64,000 bases of DNA from Mycobacterium sp. DL (GCF_039729195.1 NZ_CP155796.1:744001-808000); one strand, 5' to 3'; numbered from the stretch's first letter, positions 1 to 8,522 are shown. Numbers and translations are program-made. The notes: generated by a model not told the origin, from the sequence alone.

Positions 1-1
1 C

Positions 2-415
2 CCGAAGGGGTCTGTGGCGCTGCTGGCGCAGCATCCGCGGCAGGTGTGCAATCCGCGGTGGACGCTGCGCCAGACCATCAGCGAGCCGGCCCTGATCCGC
101 GGTGAGCGGGTAGCCGTCGCCGACGTGGCGGCCCGCGCCGGTCTGGACACGACGCTCCTCGACCGCTATCCGGGGCAGGTCAGCGACGGGCAACTGCAGC
201 GTGCGTGCCTGGGCCGGGTGCTCGCGCAGCGGGCGGCGACGGTGCTCTGTGACGAACCGACCGCGATGCTGGACCCGATCGCCACCGGGTCTGTGATGAC
301 ACTGCTGCGGGAGATCGCCGACGACGGTGCCGTCGTCGTCCTGGTCAGTCACGACCCGGCGCTCATCTCGGCGCTGACCGACCACGCGCTCGCCTTGCCG
401 CGACCATTAGGGTAG
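2..415 (+). CDS. ABC transporter ATP-binding protein, C-terminal part (peptide/nickel type)
   Basis: This is the 3' part of an ABC ATPase gene; the reading frame is open to the left edge, so the Walker A half lies outside the window. What remains contains an NPRWTLRQTISEP stretch typical of the second ATPase of oligopeptide/dipeptide/nickel importers (DppF/OppF-like). It also has the signature loop in the altered form VSDGQLQRACLGRVLAQ, Walker B ending in CDEPTAMLD, and the H-loop LVSHD. The family powers uptake of peptides or metal chelates at the inner membrane. Substrate cannot be told. The gene ends 6 bases before lpdA and has no counterpart that I recall next to lpdC in H37Rv. Confidence 0.85.
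   Translation, partial: PKGSVALLAQHPRQVCNPRWTLRQTISEPALIRGERVAVADVAARAGLDTTLLDRYPGQVSDGQLQRACLGRVLAQRAATVLCDEPTAMLDPIATGSVMTLLREIADDGAVVVLVSHDPALISALTDHALALPRPLG
408..413 (+). promoter_or_regulatory. candidate -10 box for leaderless lpdA transcript
   Basis: TAGGGT fits the mycobacterial TANNNT -10 pattern and lies 8 bases before the GTG start of lpdA, overlapping the stop codon of the upstream gene. That spacing would start the transcript at or next to the start codon. No convincing Shine-Dalgarno is present, which agrees. Not tested. Confidence 0.3.
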
Positions 416-421
416 GTAAGC

Positions 422-1816
422 GTGACCCACTATGACGTCGTCGTTCTCGGAGCCGGCCCCGGCGGATACGTCGCGGCCATTCGCGCCGCCCAACTGGGGC
501 TGAGCACCGCCATCATCGAGCCCAAATACTGGGGCGGGGTGTGCCTCAACGTCGGGTGCATCCCGTCGAAGGCGTTGCTGCGCAACGCCGAGCTCGCACA
601 CATCTTCACCAAGGAAGCCAAATCGTTCGGCATCAGTGGCGAAGCGAACTTCGACTTCGGCGCCGCGTTCGACCGCAGCCGCAAGGTGGCCGACGGCCGA
701 GTCGCCGGTGTGCACTTCCTGATGAAGAAGAACAAGATCACCGAGATCCACGGCTACGGCAAGTTCACCGGCGCCAACAGCATCGAGGTGGACCTCAACG
801 AGGGCGGCACCGAAAAAGTCGAGTTCGACAACGCGATCATCGCGACCGGCTCGAGCACCCGGCTGGTGCCCGGCACGTCGCTGTCGGAGAACGTCGTCAC
901 CTACGAGAAGCAGATCATGACCCGCGAGCTGCCGGGGTCGATCATCATCGCCGGCGCCGGTGCGATCGGCATGGAGTTCGCGTACGTGCTGAAGAACTAC
1001 GGCGTCGACGTCACCATCGTCGAGTTCCTGCCCCGCGCACTGCCCAACGAGGACGCCGAGGTCTCCAAGGAGATCGAGAAGCAGTACAAGAAGCTGGGCG
1101 TGAAGATCCTCACCGGCACCAAGGTCGAATCGATCGACGATGACGGCAAGCAGGTCACCGTCACCGTGAGCAAGGACGGCAAGTCCGAGGAGCTCAAGGC
1201 CGACAAGGTGATGCAGGCCATCGGCTTCGCCCCCAACGTCGAGGGTTTCGGGTTGGACAAGGCCGGCGTCGAGCTGACCGATCGCAAGGCCATCGGCATC
1301 GACGACTACATGCGCACCAACGTGAGCCACATCTACGCGATCGGCGACGTGACCGCCAAGCTGCAGCTGGCGCACGTGGCCGAGGCGATGGCCGTGGTCG
1401 CAGCCGAAACCATCGCCGGCGCCGAGACTTTGGCGTTCGGCGACTACCGGATGATGCCGCGCGCCACGTTCTGCCAGCCCCAGGTCGCCAGCTTCGGCCT
1501 CACCGAGGAGCAGGCCCGCGAGGAAGGTTACGACGTCAAGGTCGCGAAGTTCCCGTTCACGGCCAACGGCAAGGCGCACGGCCTCGGGGACCCCAGCGGC
1601 TTCGTCAAGCTGATCGCCGACGCCAAGTACGGCGAACTGCTCGGTGGGCACCTGATCGGCCACGACGTCTCCGAACTGCTGCCCGAGCTGACGCTGGCGC
1701 AGAAGTGGGATCTGACGGTCAACGAGCTGTCCCGCAACGTGCACACCCACCCGACCATGTCCGAGGCGCTGCAGGAGTGCTTCCACGGATTGGCCGGCCA
1801 CATGATCAACTTCTAG
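422..1816 (+). CDS. lpdA: dihydrolipoamide dehydrogenase (E3)
   Basis: FAD-dependent disulfide reductase that reoxidises dihydrolipoamide with NAD+. In mycobacteria it serves as E3 of pyruvate and branched-chain keto-acid dehydrogenases and in the AhpD/AhpC/DlaT peroxidase system. The protein is 464 residues, the family and H37Rv LpdC length. It has the N-terminal FAD motif GAGPGGY, the redox disulfide in [13 protein letters not shown] (about C41/C46), the NAD-binding GAGAIGMEF near 178, the second FAD motif AIGDV near 310, and the C-terminal catalytic HTHPTMSE near 443. The GTG start follows the ABC gene by 6 bases. Confidence 0.97.
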   Translation: MTHYDVVVLGAGPGGYVAAIRAAQLGLSTAIIEPKYWGGVCLNVGCIPSKALLRNAELAHIFTKEAKSFGISGEANFDFGAAFDRSRKVADGRVAGVHFLMKKNKITEIHGYGKFTGANSIEVDLNEGGTEKVEFDNAIIATGSSTRLVPGTSLSENVVTYEKQIMTRELPGSIIIAGAGAIGMEFAYVLKNYGVDVTIVEFLPRALPNEDAEVSKEIEKQYKKLGVKILTGTKVESIDDDGKQVTVTVSKDGKSEELKADKVMQAIGFAPNVEGFGLDKAGVELTDRKAIGIDDYMRTNVSHIYAIGDVTAKLQLAHVAEAMAVVAAETIAGAETLAFGDYRMMPRATFCQPQVASFGLTEEQAREEGYDVKVAKFPFTANGKAHGLGDPSGFVKLIADAKYGELLGGHLIGHDVSELLPELTLAQKWDLTVNELSRNVHTHPTMSEALQECFHGLAGHMINF

Positions 1817-2095
1817 TTGAGAGCGATCTGGATCGCCGGTATCGGCGGGCTGGTGGTCGGTCACATCCTGTGGCTGGTCGGCATCTCGGCGGCGATGGCG
1901 TCGACGGAGGTCTCCACCTGGGTGCTGGTTGTGTCCGCGGTGTCGATCGCCGTCGGGATCGCCGCCGGATATCTGGGCTGGCGAAAGTGGAAACTCAAGA
2001 CCCGCAAGGCCGAAGCGTGGGCGGTGTTCCTGTGGGCGCTGCCGGTGTCCCCGGTGTTGCTGTCCCTGGCCGTGCTCGGCGTGACGTATCTGTGA
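1817..2095 (+). CDS. small conserved membrane protein (Rv0463-like)
   Basis: A 92-residue hydrophobic protein with about three predicted membrane helices (about 4-22, 32-50 and 70-90) separated by a basic loop WRKWKLKTRK. It begins with a TTG directly abutting the lpdA stop codon, so it is probably translationally coupled to lpdA. Its position and size match Rv0463 next to lpdC in H37Rv, where the function is unknown. No catalytic motif is visible. The exact start is uncertain because no Shine-Dalgarno is evident. Confidence 0.75.
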   Translation: MRAIWIAGIGGLVVGHILWLVGISAAMASTEVSTWVLVVSAVSIAVGIAAGYLGWRKWKLKTRKAEAWAVFLWALPVSPVLLSLAVLGVTYL

Positions 2096-2104
2096 ACCGG
2101 CAGC

Positions 2105-2647
2105 TCAGTCGGGAAAGTCCAGCGGCACCCCGAGCGTGCTGATGGTGGCCGCAAGCCCGTCGTATTGTGCTGCCAGCAAACAGAATTCGATCAGCTGCGG
2201 CTTGGTGTAGAAGCCGGCCAGGGCCTGCCAGGTCTGCGGCGACACCCCGCGGGTGACGACGAACTCGTCGGTGGCGGTGATCAACACCCGCTCGCGGTCG
2301 GTGAGCCCCTCGGCATCGGGGCCCTCGAAGATCTTGGCCTGCAGGTCCGCGGTCAGCCCCCGGCTGCGGGCCAGCCTGCGGTGCTGCTGCAGTTCGTACT
2401 CGCATTCGCGCAGATGGCCGACACGCAGGATCACCGTCTCGGCGTCGCGGCGCGAGAGCTTGCCCGCGTAGAGCAGATACGCCGACAGCGGCAACCACAC
2501 CGGCAACAGCAGCCGGTGCTGGCCCAGTACGTTCATCAGGCTGAACCTCGGCCTGCGGATTCCACGGGCGCCGATCTTCGCGATGGCCCAGTTGATCGGT
2601 CCCAGCTCCTTGAACCCGCCGGGCGGGACACGGGCAGGTGCACTCAC
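2105..2647 (-). CDS. carboxymuconolactone decarboxylase/AhpD-like protein (Rv0464c-like)
   Basis: A 180-residue alpha-helical protein of the AhpD/CMD fold. The core helix carries HLRECEYELQQH, which keeps one cysteine and a following histidine but lacks the CxxC redox pair of true AhpD, so peroxidase-type chemistry is not assured. The GTG start is chosen because it overlaps the ramB stop codon in GTGA, indicating translational coupling with ramB. H37Rv has the same pair, Rv0465c-Rv0464c. It converges with the small membrane gene downstream of lpdA (9 bases apart). Function unknown; a redox or decarboxylase-like role is only a family inference. Confidence 0.85.
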   Translation of the reverse strand: MSAPARVPPGGFKELGPINWAIAKIGARGIRRPRFSLMNVLGQHRLLLPVWLPLSAYLLYAGKLSRRDAETVILRVGHLRECEYELQQHRRLARSRGLTADLQAKIFEGPDAEGLTDRERVLITATDEFVVTRGVSPQTWQALAGFYTKPQLIEFCLLAAQYDGLAATISTLGVPLDFPD

Positions 2648-4083
2648 ATTTGCCTCACCAGATAGGGGGACACCGTCGAGCGGTGTTCGTTGATGTCCAG
2701 CGCACGCCCCAGCGCAGGGAAAGCGCGCTGCGGACAGTTGTCGCGTTCGCACACCCGGCAGCCGGCGCCGATCGGGGTCGCCCGAACGCTGGGGTCACCG
2801 GACAAATCCACGCCCTCCGAGTAGACCAGCCGCTGCGCATGGCGCAGTTCGCAGCCCAGGCCGATCGCGAACGTCTTACCTGCCTGACCATAGCGCGACG
2901 CCCGGCGCTCCACGGTCCGCGCCACCCACATGTAGCTTCGTCCGTCCGGCATCTCCGCGAGCTGCACCAGGATCTTGCCGGGGTTGGCGAACGTCTCGTA
3001 GACGTTCCACAGCGGGCACGTGCCGCCGCTGGAGGAGAAGTGGAAACCGGTGGCGGACTGGCGTTTCGACATGTTGCCGGCGCGGTCGACGCGGACGAAG
3101 GAGAACGGTACGCCCCGCATCGAGGGTCGCTGAAGCGTCGAGAGCCGATGACAGACGGTCTCGTAGCTCACCGAGTAGTACGCGGAGAGACGCTCGACGT
3201 CGTAGCGGAACTTCTCGGCCACCTCGTGGAAGTGGCCGTACGGCAGCACGGTCGCGGCGGCGAAGTAGTTCGCCAGCCCCAGTCGCGCCAGCCGCTGGGA
3301 CTCCTCGCTGGTGAAGTGTCCGTCGCCGACCAGCCTGTCGATCAGGTCGCCGCACTCGAGGTAGGCCAGTTCGGCGCCCATCCTGAACACCGTCTGCCCG
3401 GAGGACAGGTGGGCACTGATCTCGAGGGTCTTCGACGGCGGGTCGTAACGGTGCAGGACGCCCTCGCCCAGGTCGATACGGCGAATGATCCTGACGCCGT
3501 GCACGATTCGAAGACGGTCCGCGAGGTCGCCGACGAGATCGCCCCGCTGGATCCGCATGCCGGCGGTCAGGTCCTCGGCTGCGGTGTCGAGTTCGTGCAG
3601 GTAGTTCTGGCGTTGGTAGAAGTAGTCGCGCACCTCTTCGTGAGGCATGGTGATGGTTCCGGACCCTGAGCTGAAGCCGCCGCGCCCCTCGCCGAACCGG
3701 TCCTCGGTCGCGGCCGCCAACTGAGTGGTGGTGAGCTGGTAGCGGCGGTGCAGGTTGACCATGGCGCGGGCCAGCGACGGGTGCGCGCCGACCATGTCGG
3801 CGATCTCGGTCGGGTCGACGTCGACGTCGAGATCGCGGTCCATGAGGACCTCCCGCAGTTCGGCGATCAGTCGGGTGTCGTCCTGGGAGGCGAAGAACGT
3901 CGCGTCGACGCCGAAAACCTCGGTGATGCGCAGCAGGACGGCCACGGTCAGCGGGCGCACGTCGTGCTCGATCTGATTGAGGTAACTGGGGGAGATCTCC
4001 AGCATCTGCGCCAGCGCGGCCTGGCTGAATCCGCGTTCGCTTCGCAGTTGCCGCAGGCGGGCACCGACGAACGTTTTGGCCAC
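2644..4083 (-). CDS. ramB: acetate/glyoxylate regulator RamB
   Basis: A 479-residue transcription factor with an N-terminal XRE helix-turn-helix (GFSQAALAQMLEISPSYLNQ, about residues 16-35) followed by the ImmA/IrrE-like and short-chain acyl-binding regions typical of the RamB/PrpR family. A cysteine group near the C-terminus (GAGCRVCERDNCPQ) resembles the Fe-S ligand region described in PrpR. In Corynebacterium and M. tuberculosis RamB represses glyoxylate-cycle genes including isocitrate lyase, which lies nearby. The GTG start is chosen by alignment from memory with H37Rv RamB (…KTYVGSRVRQLR). A longer upstream frame exists but antiparallels the neighbouring gene. Confidence 0.93.
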   Translation of the reverse strand: MAKTFVGARLRQLRSERGFSQAALAQMLEISPSYLNQIEHDVRPLTVAVLLRITEVFGVDATFFASQDDTRLIAELREVLMDRDLDVDVDPTEIADMVGAHPSLARAMVNLHRRYQLTTTQLAAATEDRFGEGRGGFSSGSGTITMPHEEVRDYFYQRQNYLHELDTAAEDLTAGMRIQRGDLVGDLADRLRIVHGVRIIRRIDLGEGVLHRYDPPSKTLEISAHLSSGQTVFRMGAELAYLECGDLIDRLVGDGHFTSEESQRLARLGLANYFAAATVLPYGHFHEVAEKFRYDVERLSAYYSVSYETVCHRLSTLQRPSMRGVPFSFVRVDRAGNMSKRQSATGFHFSSSGGTCPLWNVYETFANPGKILVQLAEMPDGRSYMWVARTVERRASRYGQAGKTFAIGLGCELRHAQRLVYSEGVDLSGDPSVRATPIGAGCRVCERDNCPQRAFPALGRALDINEHRSTVSPYLVRQM

Positions 4084-4090
4084 GATCACC

Positions 4091-4096
4091 AGCGTA
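4091..4096 (-). promoter_or_regulatory. candidate -10 box for leaderless ramB transcript
   Basis: On the minus strand TACGCT (TANNNT pattern) is followed by seven bases and then the GTG start of ramB. This is the geometry expected for a leaderless mRNA, and no Shine-Dalgarno is seen. The ATTGGCAATC element at 4135-4144 lies about 40 bases upstream and could be an operator for ramB and the divergent gene. Confidence 0.35.
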
Positions 4097-4170
4097 ACCG
4101 CGACTAGCACCGTTGCGAAGGTTCGATTTGCATCATTGGCAATCCGGTGCGTGTGGCAGTATCGGCATCC

Positions 4171-4986
4171 GTGAGTACCACCGGTCAGGTCAGCGGGCTG
4201 GGAAAGGCGCTGATGCCCGTTCCGGACCCGCACCCGGACGTGTTCGACGTGGAATGGCCGCTGCGGGTGGCCGACGTCGACCGCACGGGCAGGCTCAAGT
4301 TCGATGCGGCGACCCGGCACATTCAGGACATCGGCTCGGACCAGCTGCGCGAGATGGGCTTCGAGGAGACCCACCCGCTGTGGATCGTGCGCCGGACGAT
4401 GGTCGACCTGATCGAGCCCATCGTGTTCAAGGACATGCTCCGGTTGCGCCGCTGGTGCTCGGGCACCTCCAACCGTTGGTGCGACATGCGGGTGCGCATA
4501 GAAGGCCGGCGTGGCGGGCTGATGGAATCCGAGGCGTTCTGGATCAACATCAACCGCGAGACCCAGGGGCCCGCGCGCATCTCCGACGACTTCATCGAGG
4601 GACTGCAGCGCACCACCGACGTCGACCGGTTGCGGTGGAAGGCCTACCTGAAGCCCGGTAGTCGCGACGATGCCGTTGATGTGCGTGCCTATCCCGTGCG
4701 GGTCAGCGACATCGACATCTTCGACCACATGAACAACTCCGTGTACTGGAGCGTCATCGAGGACTACCTCACCGTGCAGCCGGAGCTGATGGCCGGACCG
4801 CTGCGGGTGACCATCGAGCACGACCTGCCGGTCGCCCTGGGTGACAAGCTCGAGATCATCCGGCACGTGTATCCGGCGGGTTCGACCGACAGATTCGGCT
4901 CGGAGCTCGCCGATCGCACTGTTACAACGCTCACATATGCGGTCGGCGAAGAGACCAAAGCGGTCGCTTCGCTGTTCTCCCTCTGA
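4171..4986 (+). CDS. acyl-ACP thioesterase-like protein (Rv0466-like)
   Basis: A 271-residue double-hotdog protein of the FatA/acyl-ACP thioesterase family, which hydrolyses acyl thioesters. The N-terminal hotdog holds FEETHPLWIVRRTMVDL. The second hotdog has DIDIFDHMNNSVYWSVIEDY, with the HMNN element characteristic of the active region. It is divergent from ramB with 87 bases between starts and sits directly upstream of isocitrate lyase, as Rv0466 does in H37Rv. The GTG at 4171 gives a protein close to the H37Rv length; in-frame GTGs at 4147 and 4153 are alternatives. In vivo substrate unknown. Confidence 0.88.
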   Translation: MSTTGQVSGLGKALMPVPDPHPDVFDVEWPLRVADVDRTGRLKFDAATRHIQDIGSDQLREMGFEETHPLWIVRRTMVDLIEPIVFKDMLRLRRWCSGTSNRWCDMRVRIEGRRGGLMESEAFWININRETQGPARISDDFIEGLQRTTDVDRLRWKAYLKPGSRDDAVDVRAYPVRVSDIDIFDHMNNSVYWSVIEDYLTVQPELMAGPLRVTIEHDLPVALGDKLEIIRHVYPAGSTDRFGSELADRTVTTLTYAVGEETKAVASLFSL

Positions 4987-5001
4987 ACCCCTTCCGTTAA
5001 A

Positions 5002-5064
5002 CAGTACGAGCGTACTGACCTGCGCGAATTCGGTTACTGGCTAGTAACTACTGAACCGGTTCAG
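5002..5064. promoter_or_regulatory. cluster of three palindromes upstream of isocitrate lyase
   Basis: Three dyads stand in a row: CAGTACG-AG-CGTACTG (5002-5017), GTTACT-GGCT-AGTAAC (5033-5048) and the perfect CTGAACCGGTTCAG (5051-5064). Together with the RamB-type box at 5081 they make the 270-base aceA leader unusually dense in operator-like symmetry. The first could instead act as a weak terminator for the thioesterase gene. The binding proteins are unknown; such short-spacer dyads are typical of TetR/GntR-family sites. Confidence 0.45.
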
Positions 5065-5080
5065 TGCCGAGTGGCCTTCG

Positions 5081-5093
5081 CAAACTTTGCAAA
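5081..5093 (+). promoter_or_regulatory. RamB/PrpR-type operator
   Basis: CAAACTTTGCAAA matches the AACTTTGCAAA core reported for corynebacterial RamB boxes and contains TTTGCAAA, the element reported for PrpR. It lies 164 bases before the aceA start and near the ramB gene itself. Which of the two paralogous regulators binds cannot be decided from sequence. Confidence 0.7.
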
Positions 5094-5256
5094 TCGTCGA
5101 GGCGTGTTGGCGAAAATTGGCAATCTAAAGCGGTGGACCTGCGGTTATAGGTTGGTGCATGCTCGTGTAAGCACACCAGCACAAGAAGCTGGAGCGTTAA
5201 CAAACCGCAGAGGCCCGCAGGGTCTCCAGCGACTTGCAACACCGAAGGAGCAGTCA

Positions 5257-6543
5257 ATGTCGACCGTTGGCACACCGAAGAGCCCCGAGCAGATCCAGCA
5301 CGACTGGGACAACAACCCCCGCTGGAAGGGCATCAGCCGTACCTACACCCCGCAGGACGTCGTCGCGCTCCAGGGCCACGTCGTCGAGGAGAGCACGCTG
5401 GCGCGCCGCGGCGCCGAGGTGCTCTGGGAGCAACTGCACGACATGGAGTACGTCAACTCGCTGGGCGCGCTGACCGGCAACCAGGCCGTCCAGCAGGTCC
5501 GTGCCGGACTCAAGGCCATCTACCTGTCCGGGTGGCAGGTCGCCGGTGACGCGAACCTGTCCGGCCACACCTACCCAGACCAGAGCCTGTACCCGGCCAA
5601 CTCGGTGCCGCAGGTGATCCGTCGCATCAACAACGCGCTGCTGCGCGCCGACCAGATCGCCAAGGTGGAGGGCGACCGGTCCGTGGAGAACTGGCTGGCC
5701 CCGATCGTCGCCGACGGCGAAGCCGGCTTCGGTGGCGCACTCAACGTCTACGAGCTGCAGAAGGCCATGATCGCCGCCGGTGTCGCCGGATCGCACTGGG
5801 AGGACCAGCTGGCCTCGGAGAAGAAGTGCGGCCACCTCGGTGGCAAGGTGCTGATCCCGACCCAGCAGCACATCCGCACGCTCACCTCGGCCCGCCTGGC
5901 GGCCGACGTCGCCGACGTCCCCACGGTCGTCATCGCTCGCACCGACGCCGAGGCAGCCACGCTGATCACCTCCGACGTCGACGAGCGCGACCAGCCGTTC
6001 ATCACCGGTGAGCGGACCAAGGAAGGTTTCTACCGCGTCAAGAACGGCCTCGAGCCCTGCATCGCCCGCGCCAAGTCCTACGCGCCGTACTCCGACCTGA
6101 TCTGGATGGAGACCGGCACCCCGGATCTGGAGCTGGCCAAGAAGTTCGCCGAGGGCGTCAAGAGCGAGTTCCCGGACCAGATGCTGGCCTACAACTGCTC
6201 GCCGTCGTTCAACTGGAAGCAGCACCTGGACGACGCGACGATCGCGAAGTTCCAGAACGAGCTCGGCGCGATGGGCTTCAAGTTCCAGTTCATCACCCTT
6301 GCTGGCTTCCACGCCCTGAACTACTCGATGTTCGATCTGGCCCACGGATACGCCCGCAACCAGATGAGCGCCTACGTCGAGCTGCAGGAGCGCGAGTTCG
6401 CCGCCGAGGAGCGGGGCTACACCGCGACGAAGCACCAGCGTGAGGTCGGCGCCGGCTACTTCGATCGGATCGCCACCACCGTGGATCCCACCTCGTCGAC
6501 CACCGCGCTCGCGGGCTCGACCGAAGAGGGCCAGTTCCACTAA
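5257..6543 (+). CDS. aceA: isocitrate lyase (Icl1)
   Basis: Cleaves isocitrate to glyoxylate and succinate (glyoxylate shunt); in mycobacteria Icl1 also acts as methylisocitrate lyase in propionate use. It has 428 residues, identical to the H37Rv enzyme length. The active-site KKCGHLGGK loop places the catalytic cysteine at C191, and other conserved blocks include [16 protein letters not shown] and [17 protein letters not shown]. The ATG start is supported by a good ribosome binding site GAAGGAG at 5244-5250; an upstream extension of the frame has no support. Transcription is probably controlled through the boxes at 5002-5125. fadB2 follows beyond a hairpin. Confidence 0.98.
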   Translation: MSTVGTPKSPEQIQHDWDNNPRWKGISRTYTPQDVVALQGHVVEESTLARRGAEVLWEQLHDMEYVNSLGALTGNQAVQQVRAGLKAIYLSGWQVAGDANLSGHTYPDQSLYPANSVPQVIRRINNALLRADQIAKVEGDRSVENWLAPIVADGEAGFGGALNVYELQKAMIAAGVAGSHWEDQLASEKKCGHLGGKVLIPTQQHIRTLTSARLAADVADVPTVVIARTDAEAATLITSDVDERDQPFITGERTKEGFYRVKNGLEPCIARAKSYAPYSDLIWMETGTPDLELAKKFAEGVKSEFPDQMLAYNCSPSFNWKQHLDDATIAKFQNELGAMGFKFQFITLAGFHALNYSMFDLAHGYARNQMSAYVELQEREFAAEERGYTATKHQREVGAGYFDRIATTVDPTSSTTALAGSTEEGQFH

Positions 6544-6558
6544 GCCGTCCGTCGCACC

Positions 6559-6619
6559 GCGAGCGCGCGTGTTTGTACAGCGGCACGCCGTGAAAGCCGT
6601 ACACAACGCGCGCGTTCGC
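6559..6619. repeat. intergenic palindromic repeat, family A
   Basis: A 61-base imperfect inverted repeat directly downstream of aceA. The left arm begins GCGAGCGCGCGTGTTTGTAC and the right arm, read in reverse complement, begins GCGAACGCGCGCGTTGTGTA. It has a self-complementary centre CGGCACGCCG. It resembles dispersed mycobacterial intergenic palindromes and may form an mRNA-end hairpin. Copy number elsewhere in the genome is unknown. Confidence 0.55.
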
Positions 6620-6634
6620 CGCGCTTGACAGCGC

Positions 6635-6665
6635 AGACCCCGCTCAGAAACCTTGAGCGGGGTCT
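6635..6665. terminator. strong hairpin, putative terminator of aceA
   Basis: A perfect 12-base-pair stem (AGACCCCGCTCA / TGAGCGGGGTCT) with a 7-base loop lies between aceA and fadB2. No U-tract follows, which is usual for mycobacterial hairpin terminators. It ends 24 bases before the fadB2 start, so it could also modulate fadB2. Confidence 0.7.
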
Positions 6666-6689
6666 GACGCTATGTAGAGGAGCTTTTGA

Positions 6690-7559
6690 GTGAGCATTGA
6701 ACGGGTAGGCATCGAACGAGTAGGCATCGTGGGCGCCGGACAGATGGGCGGCGGAATCGCCGAGGTGTGCGCGAAGGCCGGCGCAGAAGTCGTCGTCTAC
6801 GAACCCAGCGAGGAGCTGGCGGACGCTGGTCGCACGCGGATCACGGCCTCGCTCGAGCGGGCCAAGGCGAAGGGCAAGCTTGCGGCCGACGACTTCGAGA
6901 TCGCGCTCGCGCGGCTGACGTTCACCACGAACCTCGCCGACCTCGCCGACCGCCAGCTGGTGATCGAGGCGATCGTCGAGGACGAGGCCGTCAAGGCCAA
7001 AGTGTTCGCTCAGCTCGACGAGGTCGTCACCGATCCCGACGCTGTGCTCGCATCGAACACCTCGAGCATTCCGATCATGAAAATCGCTGCGGCGACCAAG
7101 AATCCGAGCAGGGTGCTGGGGCTGCACTTCTTCAACCCGGTGCCGGTACTGCCGCTGGTGGAGCTGGTCAACACGCTGGTCACCTCCGATGACGCGATCG
7201 CGCGGGTGGAGCAGTTCGCGAGCGAGGTGCTGGGCAAGAAGGTGGTGCGCTGCGGCGACCGCTCCGGCTTCGTCGTTAACGCGCTGCTGGTTCCCTACCT
7301 GCTGTCGGCCATCCGGATGGCCGAGGCCGGGGTGGCTACAGTCGAGGACATCGACACGGCCGTCGTCGCCGGGCTGTCGCATCCGATGGGCCCGCTGCGG
7401 CTGTCCGACCTCATCGGGCTGGACACCATGAAGCTGATCGCCGACTCGATGTACGACGAGTACAAGGACGCACACTATGCGCCGCCACCGCTGCTGCAGC
7501 GGATGGTCGAGGCCGGCCAGCTCGGCAAGAAGTCGGGCAGGGGCTTCTACACGTACTGA
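6690..7559 (+). CDS. fadB2: 3-hydroxybutyryl-CoA dehydrogenase
   Basis: NAD(P)-dependent oxidation of 3-hydroxyacyl-CoA to 3-ketoacyl-CoA (butyrate/beta-oxidation). A 289-residue protein with the Rossmann motif GAGQMGGGIAE near 15-25, NTSSIPI, the catalytic-histidine block LHFFNPVP near 148, and the C-terminal 3HCDH domain with RSGFVVNALL and GPLRLSDLIGLD. The GTG start is preceded by AGAGGAG at 6676-6682. The N-terminus is lengthened by a 15-base tandem duplication (6696-6725) that gives IERVG twice. It matches Rv0468 next to icl1 in H37Rv. Confidence 0.96.
   Translation: MSIERVGIERVGIVGAGQMGGGIAEVCAKAGAEVVVYEPSEELADAGRTRITASLERAKAKGKLAADDFEIALARLTFTTNLADLADRQLVIEAIVEDEAVKAKVFAQLDEVVTDPDAVLASNTSSIPIMKIAAATKNPSRVLGLHFFNPVPVLPLVELVNTLVTSDDAIARVEQFASEVLGKKVVRCGDRSGFVVNALLVPYLLSAIRMAEAGVATVEDIDTAVVAGLSHPMGPLRLSDLIGLDTMKLIADSMYDEYKDAHYAPPPLLQRMVEAGQLGKKSGRGFYTY
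6696..6725 (+). repeat. 15-base tandem duplication in fadB2 N-terminus
   Basis: ATTGAACGGGTAGGC is followed at once by ATCGAACGAGTAGGC (13 of 15 identical), encoding IERVG twice just before the nucleotide-binding GIVGAGQMG. It looks like a recent in-frame slippage event. Confidence 0.8.
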
Positions 7560-7560
7560 G

Positions 7561-7627
7561 TTCCCGCCGAGCGCACGGTTTCTGACGAATCTTCGCGGAT
7601 TCCCATCAGAATCCGTGCATTCGGGAA
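7561..7627. repeat. intergenic palindromic repeat, family B (copy 1)
   Basis: Imperfect inverted repeat bounded by TTCCCG and CGGGAA, with internal arms GCGCACGGTTTCTGACGAAT and its approximate complement. It starts just after the fadB2 stop codon. The same arm sequence recurs at 8532-8589 on the other side of the following gene. Confidence 0.6.
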
Positions 7628-7658
7628 CCGTTCGGCGCTCGAGTGCGCCTAACACGAT

Positions 7659-8522
7659 GTGCAGGAACTCGTCGTAGCGTCGGAATCCCTCGCGGCCGGA
7701 GAGTTGACCCGACAAGACCTCCGGCGGCAATTCGTCAAAGTGCATCACAACGTCTACGCCCCACAGGGCGTGGTGTTGGCGGCGCGGGATCGTGCGGTGG
7801 CCGCGTGGCTGTGGTCGCAGCGCAAGGCCACTTTGGCCGGAGTTTCGGCAGCGGCGATGCACGGTGCCCGCTGGCTGCCGAAAGACGGTCCGGCCGAGCT
7901 GATTCGCGTCCGATCAGGGACGGTGCCGGGCATCCTGATTCATCGCGAAAACCTGTTTGACGACGAGGTGTGTCTGGTCCAACGCATCGATTGCACGACG
8001 GCCGCTCGAACGGCCTACGACCTGGGTCGGCGAGATCCGGCTGACGAAGCGATCATTCGCATCGACGCGCTGCTGAACGCTACCCGATGTCCGGTGTCTG
8101 ACGTGCTGGCGATCAGTAGGCGTCACCCCGGGGCGAGAGGTGTCCGCGGCCTGCGAAAGGTTCTGGACCTCGTCGACGGAGGTGCTGAGTCACCGCAGGA
8201 GACCCGAGTGCGACTGCTACTGATACGTAAGGGACTGCCGAGGCCCGTGACTCAGATCCCGATCAGGAACGCGGACGGCCGAGTCGTGCGCCGCATCGAC
8301 ATGGGGTGGCCCGAATACTGTGTCGGTGTCGAGTACGACGGTGAGCACCACTGGACCGACCCGGAGGCCCATGCCGAGGACATCACTCGACTGGAGTTCC
8401 TCGCAGCCCGAGGGTGGATCATCGTCCGGGTCAGCGCACGCCATCTGCGTTACGGGCCAGACGACATAGCGCAGCGCGCTGAAACCGGGCTACGCCAGCG
8501 CGGTTGGGCTGGCGCCGCCTGA
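7659..8522 (+). CDS. DUF559-type putative endonuclease with AbiEi-like N-terminus
   Basis: A 287-residue protein of a family abundant in mycobacteria. The C-terminal 110 residues show a VSR/DUF559-like PD-(D/E)xK nuclease core: E in SPQETRVRLLL near 180, D214 in RRIDMGW, and E225-Y-D227 in GVEYDGEHHW. The N-terminal part (about 1-90) resembles the winged-helix AbiEi-antitoxin-like domain often fused to it. Real activity and target are unknown. The gene sits between two copies of the same palindromic repeat and has no counterpart in the H37Rv order here, so it is probably an accessory insertion. The GTG start is tentative. Confidence 0.65.
   Translation: MQELVVASESLAAGELTRQDLRRQFVKVHHNVYAPQGVVLAARDRAVAAWLWSQRKATLAGVSAAAMHGARWLPKDGPAELIRVRSGTVPGILIHRENLFDDEVCLVQRIDCTTAARTAYDLGRRDPADEAIIRIDALLNATRCPVSDVLAISRRHPGARGVRGLRKVLDLVDGGAESPQETRVRLLLIRKGLPRPVTQIPIRNADGRVVRRIDMGWPEYCVGVEYDGEHHWTDPEAHAEDITRLEFLAARGWIIVRVSARHLRYGPDDIAQRAETGLRQRGWAGAA

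Noticed and set aside
407..1864. 485-codon open frame antisense to lpdA
   Set aside because: It mirrors a clear enzyme gene; the translation is low complexity (G, V, D, H, L rich) as expected from high-GC codon shadows, with no family motif.
4084..4866. N-terminal extension of the ramB frame to 740 codons
   Set aside because: The added part lies antisense to the thioesterase-like gene and upstream of the conserved HTH start; the proposed GTG at 4083 fits the family length.
5254..6606. 450-codon open frame antisense to isocitrate lyase
   Set aside because: Same shadow effect; no ribosome binding site and no recognisable domain, while the plus-strand frame is an unmistakable isocitrate lyase.
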